Source of the DNA: Flavihumibacter rivuli | Lineage (GTDB): Bacteria > Bacteroidota > Bacteroidia > Chitinophagales > Chitinophagaceae | NCBI RefSeq assembly: GCF_018595685.2 | Contig: NZ_CP092334.1 | Span: forward strand, 338,001 to 402,000 | Direction of reading: 5' to 3' | DNA: 64,000 nucleotides | Shown: piece by piece, positions 36,712 through 45,666 of the stretch | Layout: every line of letters starts with the position of its first letter | Numbering within the stretch: the first letter of the stretch is position 1 | Notes under the pieces: model-generated | Told to the model about the DNA's origin: nothing | Database searches by the model: none | What the model saw: only the letters and a program-made list of their open reading frames with translations | Position numbers and translations under genes: made by a program

Positions 36712-37182
36712 CTAGCTGTTTTCACTTTCATATCCCTCGTCTACCAGCAGGTCTTTCCCATCTGCTGCAGTCGTGGCTAGTTTGTCGCAGCGGTTATTGT
36801 AGGCATTGTCCGCATGACCCTTGACCCATACAAACCTTACGGCATGATCTTCTGCAAGGCGGGCATACCTTAGCCAGAGGTCCTTGTTTTTCTTGCCACC
36901 TGCGAAATTGGTACTGATCCATTTTTTCAGCCATCCTTTCTGCACGGCATTCACCACATATTGGCTATCGCTGTAAATGACTATTGGTACGCCTTTTTTG
37001 GTAAGGGCTTCAAGACCGGCTATTACGGCCAATAATTCCATCCGGTTATTGGTGGTGAGCCGGTAGCCCTGTGATAGTTCCTTTTCCCGGGTGCCCCATT
37101 TCAGGATTACGCCATAACCTCCCGGGCCGGGATTTCCCCTGCTGGCGCCATCTGTGTATATGATCAGTTCGTGATGTGTCAT
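36712..37182 (-). CDS. rnhA: Ribonuclease HI
   Basis: The 156-residue enzyme degrades the RNA strand of RNA-DNA hybrids. All four acidic active-site residues are present in order: Asp in IYTDGASRGNPGPGGYG, Glu in NNRMELLAVI, Asp in IYSDSQYVVNA and Asp in VKGHADNAYNNRCDKLA. The length and the absence of an N-terminal hybrid-binding domain fit the bacterial type-1 enzyme. Its ATG overlaps the phzF stop by four bases, so it is translationally coupled. Confidence 0.96.
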   Translation of the reverse strand: MTHHELIIYTDGASRGNPGPGGYGVILKWGTREKELSQGYRLTTNNRMELLAVIAGLEALTKKGVPIVIYSDSQYVVNAVQKGWLKKWISTNFAGGKKNKDLWLRYARLAEDHAVRFVWVKGHADNAYNNRCDKLATTAADGKDLLVDEGYESENS

Positions 37183-37964
37183 TCAATGAATATTGTTCCC
37201 TTTAGGTAGGTGCGGGCCTTTCCTGTCATCAGGACCCTGTCACCTTTAAGGGCGCAAGATAAGGAACCACCACGTTGTGATAGCTGTTTGGCCTGAAGGG
37301 AAGTTTTATTCAGTTGTGCGGCCCAGAAGGGAACCATTATGGTGTGCGCTGAACCCGTTACGGGATCTTCATTTATGCCACTCTGGGGATAGAAACACCT
37401 GCTCACAAAATCTGCTTCATCCCCCTTTGCCGTGCAGATGATGCCCCTTCCCCCAAATCCGGCCAGGGAGGTGAAATCGGGATCAAGTGCCTCTACTTCC
37501 TTTTGGCTTCCTAACAGTACCATGTAGTCGAAACTGGTCTTAAATACCAGCCCTTCGCTGATCCGTAATCCTTCGAAGAGGCCGGCTGGCACCCCGATCA
37601 TTTCAGGTGGATTGGATGGAAAATCGAGTGTAAGCCCTTCCGCTGAACGTGATACCTTCAATTCGCCACTCTTACTGGTGAATAGCAGGGTGTCGCCTTC
37701 AATGCCCAATTCCTCAAATAGGATATGTGAGGCCGCAAGGGTGGCATGGCCGCAAAGATTCACTTCCACACCAGGTGTAAACCAGCGGATGCGGTAGTGT
37801 TCCCCTTCCTTCACCAGGTAGGCGGTTTCACTCAAGTTGTTTTCCATGGCGATCTGCTGCATCAGGGGCTCACTCAGCCATTCCCTGAGCAGGATCACTG
37901 CCGCCGGGTTGCCACTAAAGGGCTTATCAACAAAAGCATCAGCTACATAGATGTTTAATTCCAT
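37179..37964 (-). CDS. PhzF-family isomerase/epimerase-like protein
   Basis: The ATG at 37964 (261 residues) is chosen since the upstream extension is low-complexity and unlike the family. The protein opens with LNIYVADAFVDKPFSGNPAA, has NNLSETAYLV with the catalytic Glu, EVNLCGHATLAASHIL, and a C-terminal GINEDPVTGSAHTIM. This is the PhzF two-lobed diaminopimelate-epimerase fold. No phenazine cluster is present, so it is one of the many orphan members. It lies 40 bases downstream of the carboxylase gene. Confidence 0.93.
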   Translation of the reverse strand: MELNIYVADAFVDKPFSGNPAAVILLREWLSEPLMQQIAMENNLSETAYLVKEGEHYRIRWFTPGVEVNLCGHATLAASHILFEELGIEGDTLLFTSKSGELKVSRSAEGLTLDFPSNPPEMIGVPAGLFEGLRISEGLVFKTSFDYMVLLGSQKEVEALDPDFTSLAGFGGRGIICTAKGDEADFVSRCFYPQSGINEDPVTGSAHTIMVPFWAAQLNKTSLQAKQLSQRGGSLSCALKGDRVLMTGKARTYLKGTIFIE

Positions 37965-38004
37965 TGCCAGGGGAGTTTGGTTTTTTTTCGTTTGATGGTT
38001 ACCG

Positions 38005-39633
38005 TTATACCTGGAATACCCCGGTCCTGAATGCCGGGAATTCGGGATTGTTATTAGCTGCATGGATCCCTTCACTGATCACTTTCCGGGTCTGCACAGG
38101 ATCTATGATATTGTCTACCCATAACCTGGCAGCAGCATAATAGGGTGTGGTCTGCTGATCGTACCTGCCCTTGATCTCATTGAACAGTTTTTGTTCTTCA
38201 TCCTGCTGCACTTCCTTCCCTTTGGCTTTCATGGCCGCCACCTGGATCTGCATAAGGGTCTTGGCGGCCTGTTCCCCGCCCATCACCGCGATGCGTGCCG
38301 AAGGCCAGGCATAAATGAAGCGGGGGTCGTATGCCTTGCCACACATGGCGTAATTGCCTGCCCCATAGGAATTACCGGTGATGATGGTGATCTTGGGTAC
38401 AACTGAGTTAGCTACCGCGTTGACCAGTTTCGCGCCATCCTTGATGATGCCGGAATGCTCACTCCTGCTGCCTACCATAAATCCGGTAACATCCTGCAGG
38501 AAGACCAGCGGTATCTTCTTCTGGTTGCAGTTCAGGATAAACCTCGCGGCCTTATCGGCACTGTCATTATAGATCACGCCGCCCATTTGCATTTCACCCT
38601 TCCTGTTCTTTACGATAAGGCGTTGGTTGGCCACAATGCCCACTGCCCAGCCATCTATGCGTGCGTATCCACAAAAGATGGTCTTGCCATAATCGGCCTT
38701 GAATTCGTCCAGGCTGCCCGCATCCACGATGCAGTCGATGAGGTCCCGCACATCGTATGGCTTACTGTTGCCTTCCGGGAAAATCTGGTAGAGATCAGTA
38801 GCGGGCCTTGCAGGTGACTTGGAACTGATCCTGTCGAATCCTGCCTGTGATTCATGCCCTAGTTTGGACATGATCTGCTTTATTTTATCGAGGCATTCTT
38901 TCTCGGTCTTGAATTTATAATCAGCAATGCCGCTTATTTCGGTATGGGTAACTGCCCCACCAAGGGTTTCGGCGTCAATGTCCTCGCCAATGGCTGCTTT
39001 TACCAGGTAAGGGCCTGCGAGGAAAATGGAGCCGTTGCCTTCCACCATCAGTGTTTCATCGCTCATGATCGGGAGATAGGCGCCTCCCGCTACACAAGGA
39101 CCCATCACTGCAGCCAATTGGGTAATGCCCATGGCACTCATGCGTGCATTATTGCGGAAGATGCGGCCAAAATGTTCCTTGTCGGGGAAGATCTCATCCT
39201 GCATGGGCAGGAATACCCCTGCGCTATCCACCAGGTAGATGATGGGTATCCTGTTTTCCATGGCGATCTCTTGCAACCTCAGGTTCTTCTTGCCTGTGAT
39301 GGGGAACCAGGCTCCTGCCTTAACTGTCTGGTCATTGGCAACGATCACACACTGCCGGCCACTCACATATCCTATGCCACCAACGGTGCCGCCTGCAGGG
39401 CATCCCCCCTGGTCCTCATACATCCCATAACCGGCAAAGGGGGCGATCTCAATGAAGTTGTCCATGCTGTCTACGAGGTAAGCGATCCTTTCCCTCGGGG
39501 TGAGTTTGTTCTTTTCCCTTTGCTTCTCGATGGCCTTCTGGCCACCACCCAATGCGATCTTGTCGAATTTGGTCCGGAGGTCGCTTAATGCCAGTTTCAT
39601 GGCATCTTCATTGCGGTTTTGTTCTATCGTCAT
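38005..39633 (-). CDS. Acyl-CoA carboxylase, beta (carboxyltransferase) subunit
   Basis: The 542-residue protein transfers a carboxyl group from biotin to an acyl-CoA, as in propionyl- or methylcrotonyl-CoA carboxylases. It carries both crotonase-like halves. The N-terminal half has RERIAYLVD, then GGIGYVSGRQCVIVANDQTV and IYLVDSAGVFLP. The C-terminal half has VVPKITIITGNSYGAGNYAM and YAWPSARIAVMGGEQAAKTL. Landmarks and length point to a methylcrotonyl/propionyl/geranyl-type subunit, but the sequence does not choose between them. The biotin-carboxylase partner is not in the window. Confidence 0.93.
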   Translation of the reverse strand: MTIEQNRNEDAMKLALSDLRTKFDKIALGGGQKAIEKQREKNKLTPRERIAYLVDSMDNFIEIAPFAGYGMYEDQGGCPAGGTVGGIGYVSGRQCVIVANDQTVKAGAWFPITGKKNLRLQEIAMENRIPIIYLVDSAGVFLPMQDEIFPDKEHFGRIFRNNARMSAMGITQLAAVMGPCVAGGAYLPIMSDETLMVEGNGSIFLAGPYLVKAAIGEDIDAETLGGAVTHTEISGIADYKFKTEKECLDKIKQIMSKLGHESQAGFDRISSKSPARPATDLYQIFPEGNSKPYDVRDLIDCIVDAGSLDEFKADYGKTIFCGYARIDGWAVGIVANQRLIVKNRKGEMQMGGVIYNDSADKAARFILNCNQKKIPLVFLQDVTGFMVGSRSEHSGIIKDGAKLVNAVANSVVPKITIITGNSYGAGNYAMCGKAYDPRFIYAWPSARIAVMGGEQAAKTLMQIQVAAMKAKGKEVQQDEEQKLFNEIKGRYDQQTTPYYAAARLWVDNIIDPVQTRKVISEGIHAANNNPEFPAFRTGVFQV

Positions 39634-39692
39634 AGCAAGCTTTTCGTTAGTTGCAAATTACTGTGAATACTTGTAACACAAAATGTCCCGGG

Positions 39693-39721
39693 TTGTTATA
39701 GTATGAATGATGTTATTTTTA
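39693..39721 (+). promoter_or_regulatory. Weak candidate promoter for the DUF3810 gene
   Basis: TTG at 39693-39695, 18 bases, then TATTTTTA at 39714-39721. The last base differs from TAnnTTTG. It ends 24 bases before the ATG at 39746. Confidence 0.35.
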
Positions 39722-39745
39722 TGCTGACCAATCGTAGTTAGCCTG

Positions 39746-40825
39746 ATGAACCGAAAGTATGCCGGACTATACCTGTTATTGGGATTCGCCTTCCTTATCA
39801 AGGTCTTTTCCCTGTTCCCACGCGCGGTTGAGCTGTATTATTCAAGGGGAGCGTATCCTTATATTTCAAGGGTACTGAGGTTCCTTTTTGGCTGGATTCC
39901 TTTCAGCGTGGGGGACCTTCTCTATGTGCTGGCTGCCACCTGGTTGATCTTTTATATCGCCAGGCTGATCCGTAAACTGGTGAAGAAGGAAGCCGACCGG
40001 TACTTCTGGCTGCGGGCTGGCATGAAAGTGATGACCATCTGGTTATGGATCTATGTGGTCTTCAACCTTTTTTGGGGACTGAACTACAACCGCCAGGGTA
40101 TCGCCCGTCAGGCCGGCCTGGTATTGTCAGGCTATGAAACCCAGGAACTGGATACACTGGTCAATACCATCATCGACCGGATGAATGCATTGCATCCTGC
40201 ATCTATGGCCGAAAGGGACCCCCTGCACCATAAGAAGACCCTGTTCCATAAGGCAGCGGATGCCTACAGGCTTCCGCCCCAGGAGGCTGATTTCCTCCGG
40301 TATACCGGCTATTCGGTGAAGCCATCGCTGTTCAGTTATGCCGGTAATTACATGGGATTTACGGGTTACTATAATCCATTTACCGGTGAGGCGCAGGTTA
40401 ATACCACGGTACCGGTATTTGTTCAGCCTTTTACTACCTGCCACGAGATAGGTCACCAGCTGGGCTATGCGAAAGAGAATGAAGCCAACCTTGCCGGTTT
40501 CCTTAGTGCCAAGAACAGTGCAAGTGCGGCTTTCCGATATTCCGCGTACTTTGACCTTTACCTCTATGCCATGCGCGACCTCTACCTGCGTGATTCATCG
40601 CGCTACAGGGATGTTGAAAAGCGCTTATCCGCCGGCGTGAGGAAGGACCTGGTGGACCTGCGAAAATTCAATTACGAACACATTGGTTTACTGGAACCCC
40701 TCATCAGGAGTTTGTATGCGCAATTTCTCAGGGTGAACCAACAGCCCTCCGGATTGTTGAGTTACAACCAGGTGGTGGCAATGGTAGTGTCCTATATGCG
40801 GCGTTATGGGAAGGAAAGTATTTAA
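39746..40825 (+). CDS. DUF3810 membrane protein with zinc-protease motif
   Basis: The 359-residue protein begins with three hydrophobic segments (about residues 6-23, 48-70 and 85-110) and then a soluble domain. That domain holds HEIGH at residues 233-237 (FTTCHEIGHQLGYAKENEAN), with a downstream Glu pair as possible third ligand. FSYAGNYMGFTGYYNPFTG precedes the motif and is strongly conserved-looking. This matches DUF3810, a Bacteroidota family; a metalloprotease activity is suggested by the motif but I know of no proof. The gene is monocistronic. Confidence 0.85.
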   Translation: MNRKYAGLYLLLGFAFLIKVFSLFPRAVELYYSRGAYPYISRVLRFLFGWIPFSVGDLLYVLAATWLIFYIARLIRKLVKKEADRYFWLRAGMKVMTIWLWIYVVFNLFWGLNYNRQGIARQAGLVLSGYETQELDTLVNTIIDRMNALHPASMAERDPLHHKKTLFHKAADAYRLPPQEADFLRYTGYSVKPSLFSYAGNYMGFTGYYNPFTGEAQVNTTVPVFVQPFTTCHEIGHQLGYAKENEANLAGFLSAKNSASAAFRYSAYFDLYLYAMRDLYLRDSSRYRDVEKRLSAGVRKDLVDLRKFNYEHIGLLEPLIRSLYAQFLRVNQQPSGLLSYNQVVAMVVSYMRRYGKESI

Positions 40826-41023
40826 TGACCGGACCTTTGTTGTCAACCTGCCGGTGTGAATTATCAGGCGCCATGGGGAAGCGGTTAGCATAGACTTATG
40901 GACCAGATGCTTAGCACATGCGCTTAATTGACCATTTGTTTACCAGGTTGACCAAAAGTGATTCACCCCCATAGAAAGCATCGCTGAGGGGTTGGAATCC
41001 TGGTCGACTAAAAATCATCCATA

Positions 41024-41488
41024 GTGAAGAAATTACTCCTGTCTGTATTGGTTCCATTGATTGTAGGGGCGACTGCCGGTTATTTCACCAGCACTTCAGT
41101 CAAGACCTGGTATACCACATTGGAGAAGCCCTGGTTCAATCCCCCTAATTGGCTTTTTGGTCCCGTATGGACCAGCCTTTATATCATGATGGGAATTGCC
41201 TGCTGGCTGGTTTGGTCCTCAAATGCAGGCCAGGAACTGAAGCGGAAAGCGCTCCTGTTGTTCGGGGTGCAGCTTATGGCGAATTTCCTCTGGTCCTTCA
41301 TCTTCTTTTATTTTCACCAGGTTGGCCTCGCTTTTATGGAGATCATTATCCTTTGGCTCCTGATATTGCTTTGCATATTCTCCTTCGCAAGAGTGGATAA
41401 GCGGGCTGCCTGGCTGATGGTGCCCTATATCAGTTGGGTCACCTTTGCTGCCATTCTGAACGGTACTATCTGGATGCTGAACAGGTAA
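41024..41488 (+). CDS. TspO/MBR family protein
   Basis: The start is a GTG at 41024; no ATG is available upstream. The 154-residue product has five membrane helices and the tryptophan-rich TspO features: PLIVGATAGYFTS, WYTTLEKPWFNPPNWLFGPV, WTSLYIMMGIACWLVW, and ANFLWSFIFFYFHQVGLAFM. TspO proteins bind porphyrins and other hydrophobic ligands in the membrane. No tetrapyrrole gene is nearby. A long hairpin follows the stop codon. Confidence 0.93.
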   Translation: MKKLLLSVLVPLIVGATAGYFTSTSVKTWYTTLEKPWFNPPNWLFGPVWTSLYIMMGIACWLVWSSNAGQELKRKALLLFGVQLMANFLWSFIFFYFHQVGLAFMEIIILWLLILLCIFSFARVDKRAAWLMVPYISWVTFAAILNGTIWMLNR

Positions 41489-41560
41489 TGGGCTTCCGAT
41501 CGGGATAGGAACAAACAGCAGGCCGATCAAGGGCGAAAGAATAAATGGGAAAGGAATAAA

Positions 41561-41650
41561 AAAGGGCCGGGTAAAACAGATGTGTGAATGATCAAGATAG
41601 AAAAAGGTTTCTATCTTATGCATCCATTCTGCTGTTCTATCCGGCCCTTT
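41561..41650. repeat. 90-base near-continuous hairpin between convergent genes
   Basis: AAAGGGCCGG at 41561-41570 pairs perfectly with CCGGCCCTTT at 41641-41650. Inside, 41571-41592 pairs imperfectly with 41619-41640. The tip is a perfect 10-bp stem (AAGATAGAAA with TTTCTATCTT, 41594-41617) with a 4-base loop. The whole lies between tspO and dcd and may terminate both, but it is far longer than a normal terminator. Confidence 0.75.
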
Positions 41651-41661
41651 GCGTAATTAGG

Positions 41662-42198
41662 TCAGAACTTGTTCTTCCACATCATGCTTTCGATGGGCTT
41701 GTCGGGCTGGCCGCTGTACTTGGCATTGGACTTCTGGTTGTACTTTACCTCAATTTCTCCATCAACAGGGAAATAGATCAGTTGCCCGATCGGCATGCCT
41801 TTGTAAACTTTCACCGGCTGTTTAACAGAGATCTCCAGCGTCCAGTTTCCACAAAAGCCAACATCACCCTTGCCGGCAGTGGCATGGATATCAATACCCA
41901 ACCTGCCGGTCGAAGATTTTCCTTCCAGGAAGGGCACATGCGCATGGGTTTCGGTGTATTCGGCTGTTACACCCAGGTAAAAGATATGTGGGTAGAGAAC
42001 GAAGCCTTCATCGGGGATCTCAAAATATTCGATCTGGTTATGCTTTTTGGCATCCAGGATATGTTCTTTATAGGTAGCCAGCCATTTGCCAAGGTGCACG
42101 TCATAGGAATTGCTTCCCAAAGATTCCCGCTGGTATGGCTCGATCTTGATGGTGCCTTTCTCCATTTCTTCCAGGATACGTTTGTCCGACAGGATCAT
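41662..42198 (-). CDS. dcd: dCTP deaminase
   Basis: The 178-residue enzyme deaminates dCTP to dUTP for thymidylate synthesis. Family motifs run in order: ILSDKRILEEMEKGTIKIEP at the start, SLGSNSYDVHLGKWL, GVTAEYTETHAHVPFLEGKS with the catalytic Glu region, STGRLGIDIHATAGKGDVGF, and the C-terminal GMPIGQLIYF. It is full length. It converges with tspO across a long hairpin and is divergent from the phosphopantetheinyl transferase gene. Confidence 0.95.
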   Translation of the reverse strand: MILSDKRILEEMEKGTIKIEPYQRESLGSNSYDVHLGKWLATYKEHILDAKKHNQIEYFEIPDEGFVLYPHIFYLGVTAEYTETHAHVPFLEGKSSTGRLGIDIHATAGKGDVGFCGNWTLEISVKQPVKVYKGMPIGQLIYFPVDGEIEVKYNQKSNAKYSGQPDKPIESMMWKNKF

Positions 42199-42270
42199 AT
42201 GCTTCGCTTATTTTATATTTGGTGAACGGTAGCCTTTAAGTGCTGCAATGTTACCTTCAAATTTTCAACC

Positions 42271-42909
42271 TTGGCTTTATTTTATCAACATAATATCAAC
42301 GAGCAAACCAGGCTGGCCATATGGCGGATTGAAGAAGAGGAGGCCTTCTTCCTGGAAAAAGTGCCCTTGAAAAAGGAAGTCACCCATCCTTACAAACGCT
42401 TGCAACACCTGGCCGGGCGCTACCTTCTTCCCCTGCTCTTCAATGATTTCCCGCTGGAAGAGATCCTGGTGGCAGATACCCGAAAGCCTTTCCTCCCTGA
42501 GGAACAATACCATTTTTCCATTTCCCATTGTGGTAATTACGCTGCAGCCATCGCCAGCAGCCGCTACCGGGTAGGTATTGATATTGAGCTTGTCACACCC
42601 AGGATCGAAAAGATATCCCACAAGTTCCTGACGGAGAGGGAGAAGGACTTTCTCCAGCAATGGGAACTCTTCGACAGGTTACAACTTGAACTCACTACCG
42701 TTCTTTGGAGTGCCAAGGAGGCGGTTTACAAGTGGTATGGCAATGGCCAGGTAGACTTCCGCGAGCATATGCGCCTTAATGGTCCCATCAATTATGCCTC
42801 CAACGAATGGATGAATTTCCCATTTGTCTTCGGAAAGGATATGATCAAGGAACTGGACATTCACGCCAGGATCTTCGAGCCGCTGGTACTTGCCTATACC
42901 GTTTCCTGA
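42271..42909 (+). CDS. 4'-phosphopantetheinyl transferase superfamily protein
   Basis: The start is a TTG at 42271 (MALFYQHNINE), since no ATG lies in frame upstream. The 212-residue product has the metal-binding motif VGIDIELVTPRIEKI and the catalytic WSAKEAVYKWYG, typical of the Sfp/AcpT group. It should transfer phosphopantetheine from CoA to a carrier protein. With no polyketide or peptide cluster nearby, the target is probably the fatty-acid carrier protein or a distant system. Confidence 0.88.
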   Translation: MALFYQHNINEQTRLAIWRIEEEEAFFLEKVPLKKEVTHPYKRLQHLAGRYLLPLLFNDFPLEEILVADTRKPFLPEEQYHFSISHCGNYAAAIASSRYRVGIDIELVTPRIEKISHKFLTEREKDFLQQWELFDRLQLELTTVLWSAKEAVYKWYGNGQVDFREHMRLNGPINYASNEWMNFPFVFGKDMIKELDIHARIFEPLVLAYTVS

Positions 42910-42943
42910 CCGGGTAAAAATGCCAGGAATTCCCCTGGTCAGG
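42905..42943. terminator. Possible hairpin between convergent genes
   Basis: CCTGACC at 42905-42911 pairs with GGTCAGG at 42937-42943, extended by GGG/CCC with one bulge. It overlaps the stop of the transferase gene and faces the DUF2130 gene. No T tract is seen, so termination is uncertain. Confidence 0.35.
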
Positions 42944-44213
42944 GTGCCTCCAGCAGGTCGTCATCATTTTCCAGTAAGTTGAGGTCTATGGCATCATTGC
43001 CGGAAATGCCTTCTATGCTGCCCTTGATATGGGCTGCATTCAGGAGTACCTTTTCCAGTTGCTTCTCCCTGGCCTTCCAGAGTTTTTCCATGGCATCCCG
43101 CTCTTTCTGGATAGAGAGTTTCATGGAAAGGAACCCTTCGCGGATCGCCTTCCATTGCTCCCCAAATTCATTGCTGGTCAGGTAATCATAGAGCATGTGC
43201 ATTTTATCGCCCTTATTCTCCTGGTTCTTGGTGGCATTATAGACCTTTATGATGGAGTCGCGTAATACATGCGCCAGTGCGCCTACCTCTGCGAAGGTGC
43301 AGATCCAGATCCCATTGCGCTCCCCGAACTGGTCCATACCGGATGGCATGGTCTGGGTCACCAGGATGGCGATATCCGCGCCCTGGCTTCGCAGATCGGC
43401 CTTCAGTTTTTCAATCCAATCATTGGTGAACCCCTTGGTGCGCTTGCTTTCATAGATGATCTTGCCGCATTCCTGCCCGAACTGGTTGCGTACGGTCTGG
43501 ATGCAGTCCGCACCACGTACTCCCTTGCCCACTTCCGATACCAGGTCGAAGGGGAAACTGTTCTTCAGCATTTCTTCCAATGCCAGCTCCTGTACTTCCC
43601 CCTGCAATTGCATGCTTCCCTGTTCGGCCTTGCGTTTCATTTCTTCCGCCAGCTTTTTCTGGTCTTCCAATTGCTTTTCCATCTCTTTCAGTCGCAACTG
43701 GTATTCATTCTCCATCGTCTCGATCTTCTGGGCTTCCAGCTTCCTGATCTCATCGGAAAGCCTGCTTCTTTCCTGCTGCAGTTTTTTCTGCAATACAATC
43801 TCCAATTCTTCCTCCTTTGTCTTCAGTTCCTGTTCCTTCTTTAGGAATTCCAGTTCCTTCTGCCTGGCGGCCTTCAGCTTTTCTTCCTTCTCCCGATCCG
43901 CCTCCTGCAACATCCTCAACTGGTTCTCGAAGTCGGCATGCAGGCTCTTCCTGATGCTGGCTTCCAGTTGTTCATTCTGCTTCTTCAGCTCCTGGTCCAG
44001 TTGCTGGCGGAAGGCAGTCTCCTGCTGCCGTTTGAATTGTTCAAAGGCTTCGTCTTTCTTGCGCAGTTCTTCTTCCTTCTGGTTCCGGTATTCGATCATC
44101 TTTTCCCTCAGTTCCTGCTTCTCCTTTTCGATCGCTTCTTTCAATTCGTCGTTCAGCGCAGCTTCCAGTGGGAATTCGTGACCACAATTCGGACAGGTTA
44201 TATTCGTGAGCAT
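42939..44213 (-). CDS. DUF2130 coiled-coil protein
   Basis: The 424-residue protein starts with a short zinc-ribbon-like CPNCGHEFPLE, followed by a very long charged coiled coil (about residues 25-205, rich in Glu, Lys and Gln). The globular DUF2130 domain (about 205-400) contains ADCIQTVRNQFGQECGKIIY, then ESKRTKGFTNDWIEKLK and ADIAILVTQTMP. The Asp...Glu-x-Lys arrangement (GADCIQ ... YESK) resembles PD-(D/E)XK nucleases, which has been suggested for the family. It stands alone; no restriction system lies nearby. Confidence 0.88.
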   Translation of the reverse strand: MLTNITCPNCGHEFPLEAALNDELKEAIEKEKQELREKMIEYRNQKEEELRKKDEAFEQFKRQQETAFRQQLDQELKKQNEQLEASIRKSLHADFENQLRMLQEADREKEEKLKAARQKELEFLKKEQELKTKEEELEIVLQKKLQQERSRLSDEIRKLEAQKIETMENEYQLRLKEMEKQLEDQKKLAEEMKRKAEQGSMQLQGEVQELALEEMLKNSFPFDLVSEVGKGVRGADCIQTVRNQFGQECGKIIYESKRTKGFTNDWIEKLKADLRSQGADIAILVTQTMPSGMDQFGERNGIWICTFAEVGALAHVLRDSIIKVYNATKNQENKGDKMHMLYDYLTSNEFGEQWKAIREGFLSMKLSIQKERDAMEKLWKAREKQLEKVLLNAAHIKGSIEGISGNDAIDLNLLENDDDLLEAP

Positions 44214-44377
44214 GATGCCGATTTTGTTGGCAATATATTGTTTTTGATCGTAGCAGGATAATGAAGCGACAACCTTGAGTGGGGCAGTTAAAGGTTTAAC
44301 CGTCTTTGTGCTTTTTTTGATATAAGTTGGCCATCAGGGGAAAATGGACTAATATCAAAAGCCAAAATGATTGCTTC

Positions 44378-45649
44378 ATGAGATCGCGTTTCAGCATTCA
44401 CCCTTTTATTGGTTTCCTGGTGGTAGCCGTATTGGTTGGTGCCATTGCAGGATTGCCAGCCAGGACAATTGTTGGGTCCGTTGAAAAGGGGATTGGCGAC
44501 CTTATGGCATCCCTGATGATCTTATTGGTGCTGGGCGCCATGTTCGGGAAGATCGTGGCGGAAACAGGGGCGGCGCAGCGGATTGCGGATGTGATGATGC
44601 AGGTGGCCGGCACCAGGCATATCCAGTGGGCCATGGCTGCCATAGGATTCATTATCGGCATCCCCTTGTTTTATGGAGTTGGTTTTGTGTTGTTGGTTCC
44701 CCTTGTGTTCTCCGTATGTTACACCTATAAGCTTCCCCCGGTTTTTGTAGGATTGCCCATGCTGGCAGCGCTTTCGGTTACCCACGGTTTCCTTCCGCCC
44801 CATCCTTCCCCTTCCGCGTTGGTGGTGCAGTTCGGGGCATCCATGGGGCTGACACTCGTATATGGATTGATCGTAGCCATTCCCTCCATCATCATTGCGG
44901 GACCACTGTTGTCCCGTTTCCTTAAAGATATCCAGGCCGAACCCCTGCAGGCATTTGTTGCCAGGCAAAGGCCCGCGGAAGAGCTACCGGGTACTTTTGT
45001 TTCGCTATTCACAGCCATGCTGCCGATCCTCATGCTGATGGTCACCACCCTTGTGCCCTTTGTATTGCCCAATGCGACCGGACTCAATAAATTACTGGCT
45101 TTTCTTGGAGCCCCATCGATCGTATTGCTGATTGCCTTGTTGGCTGCCTTCCTTTTCCTTGGGCTGCGACAGGGTTTTAGTCCAGCAGAGATCACCGGGT
45201 TTTGCGGGGCTGCGGCAAAGGATATCTCGCCGGTATTGTTGATCGTGGCTGGGTCGGGTGCCCTCAAGCAGGTACTAATGGAATCCGGCCTGAGTAACCA
45301 GGTGGCCCAACAGCTGCAGGACCTGCCCCTTCATCCCCTGGTGTTGGGCTGGCTGATCGCAGCCATTATCAGGGTATTGATCGGATCGGCTACGGTAGCC
45401 GGACTTACCACTGCAGGCATCATCCTTCCCTACCTGCAACAAAGCGGCGTTGACCCTAACCTGATGGTATTGTCAATAGGGGCGGGCAGCCTTACCTTCT
45501 CCCATGTGAATGATTCCGGCTTCTGGATGTATAAGGAGTATTTCAACCTGAGCATCAGGGATACCTTAAGGTCCTGGACCATGATGGAGACCCTGGTATC
45601 GATCGTTGGGTTGGCTGGTGTATTATTGCTGAATCTATTACTTCATTGA
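44378..45649 (+). CDS. GntP-family gluconate:H+ symporter-like permease
   Basis: The ATG at 44378 gives 423 residues; the upstream in-frame extension is hydrophilic and unlikely. The protein has about twelve membrane helices and GntP landmarks: GLPARTIVGSVEKGIGDLMA, FGKIVAETGAAQRIADVMM, HGFLPPHPSPSALV and GAGSLTFSHVNDSGFWMYKE near the end. Family members import gluconate and related sugar acids, and some carry other hydroxy or amino acids. It is the first gene of a close-packed cluster with RidA, a D-threonine-aldolase-like enzyme and a dipeptidase, so a D-amino-acid-type substrate is equally possible here. Confidence 0.92.
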   Translation: MRSRFSIHPFIGFLVVAVLVGAIAGLPARTIVGSVEKGIGDLMASLMILLVLGAMFGKIVAETGAAQRIADVMMQVAGTRHIQWAMAAIGFIIGIPLFYGVGFVLLVPLVFSVCYTYKLPPVFVGLPMLAALSVTHGFLPPHPSPSALVVQFGASMGLTLVYGLIVAIPSIIIAGPLLSRFLKDIQAEPLQAFVARQRPAEELPGTFVSLFTAMLPILMLMVTTLVPFVLPNATGLNKLLAFLGAPSIVLLIALLAAFLFLGLRQGFSPAEITGFCGAAAKDISPVLLIVAGSGALKQVLMESGLSNQVAQQLQDLPLHPLVLGWLIAAIIRVLIGSATVAGLTTAGIILPYLQQSGVDPNLMVLSIGAGSLTFSHVNDSGFWMYKEYFNLSIRDTLRSWTMMETLVSIVGLAGVLLLNLLLH

Positions 45650-45666
45650 TAAATTAGTGAGAACCT

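Noticed and set aside
43456..44181. 241-codon frame antisense to the DUF2130 gene, Ser/Phe-rich
   Set aside because: It mirrors the Glu/Lys-rich coiled coil and has no independent support.
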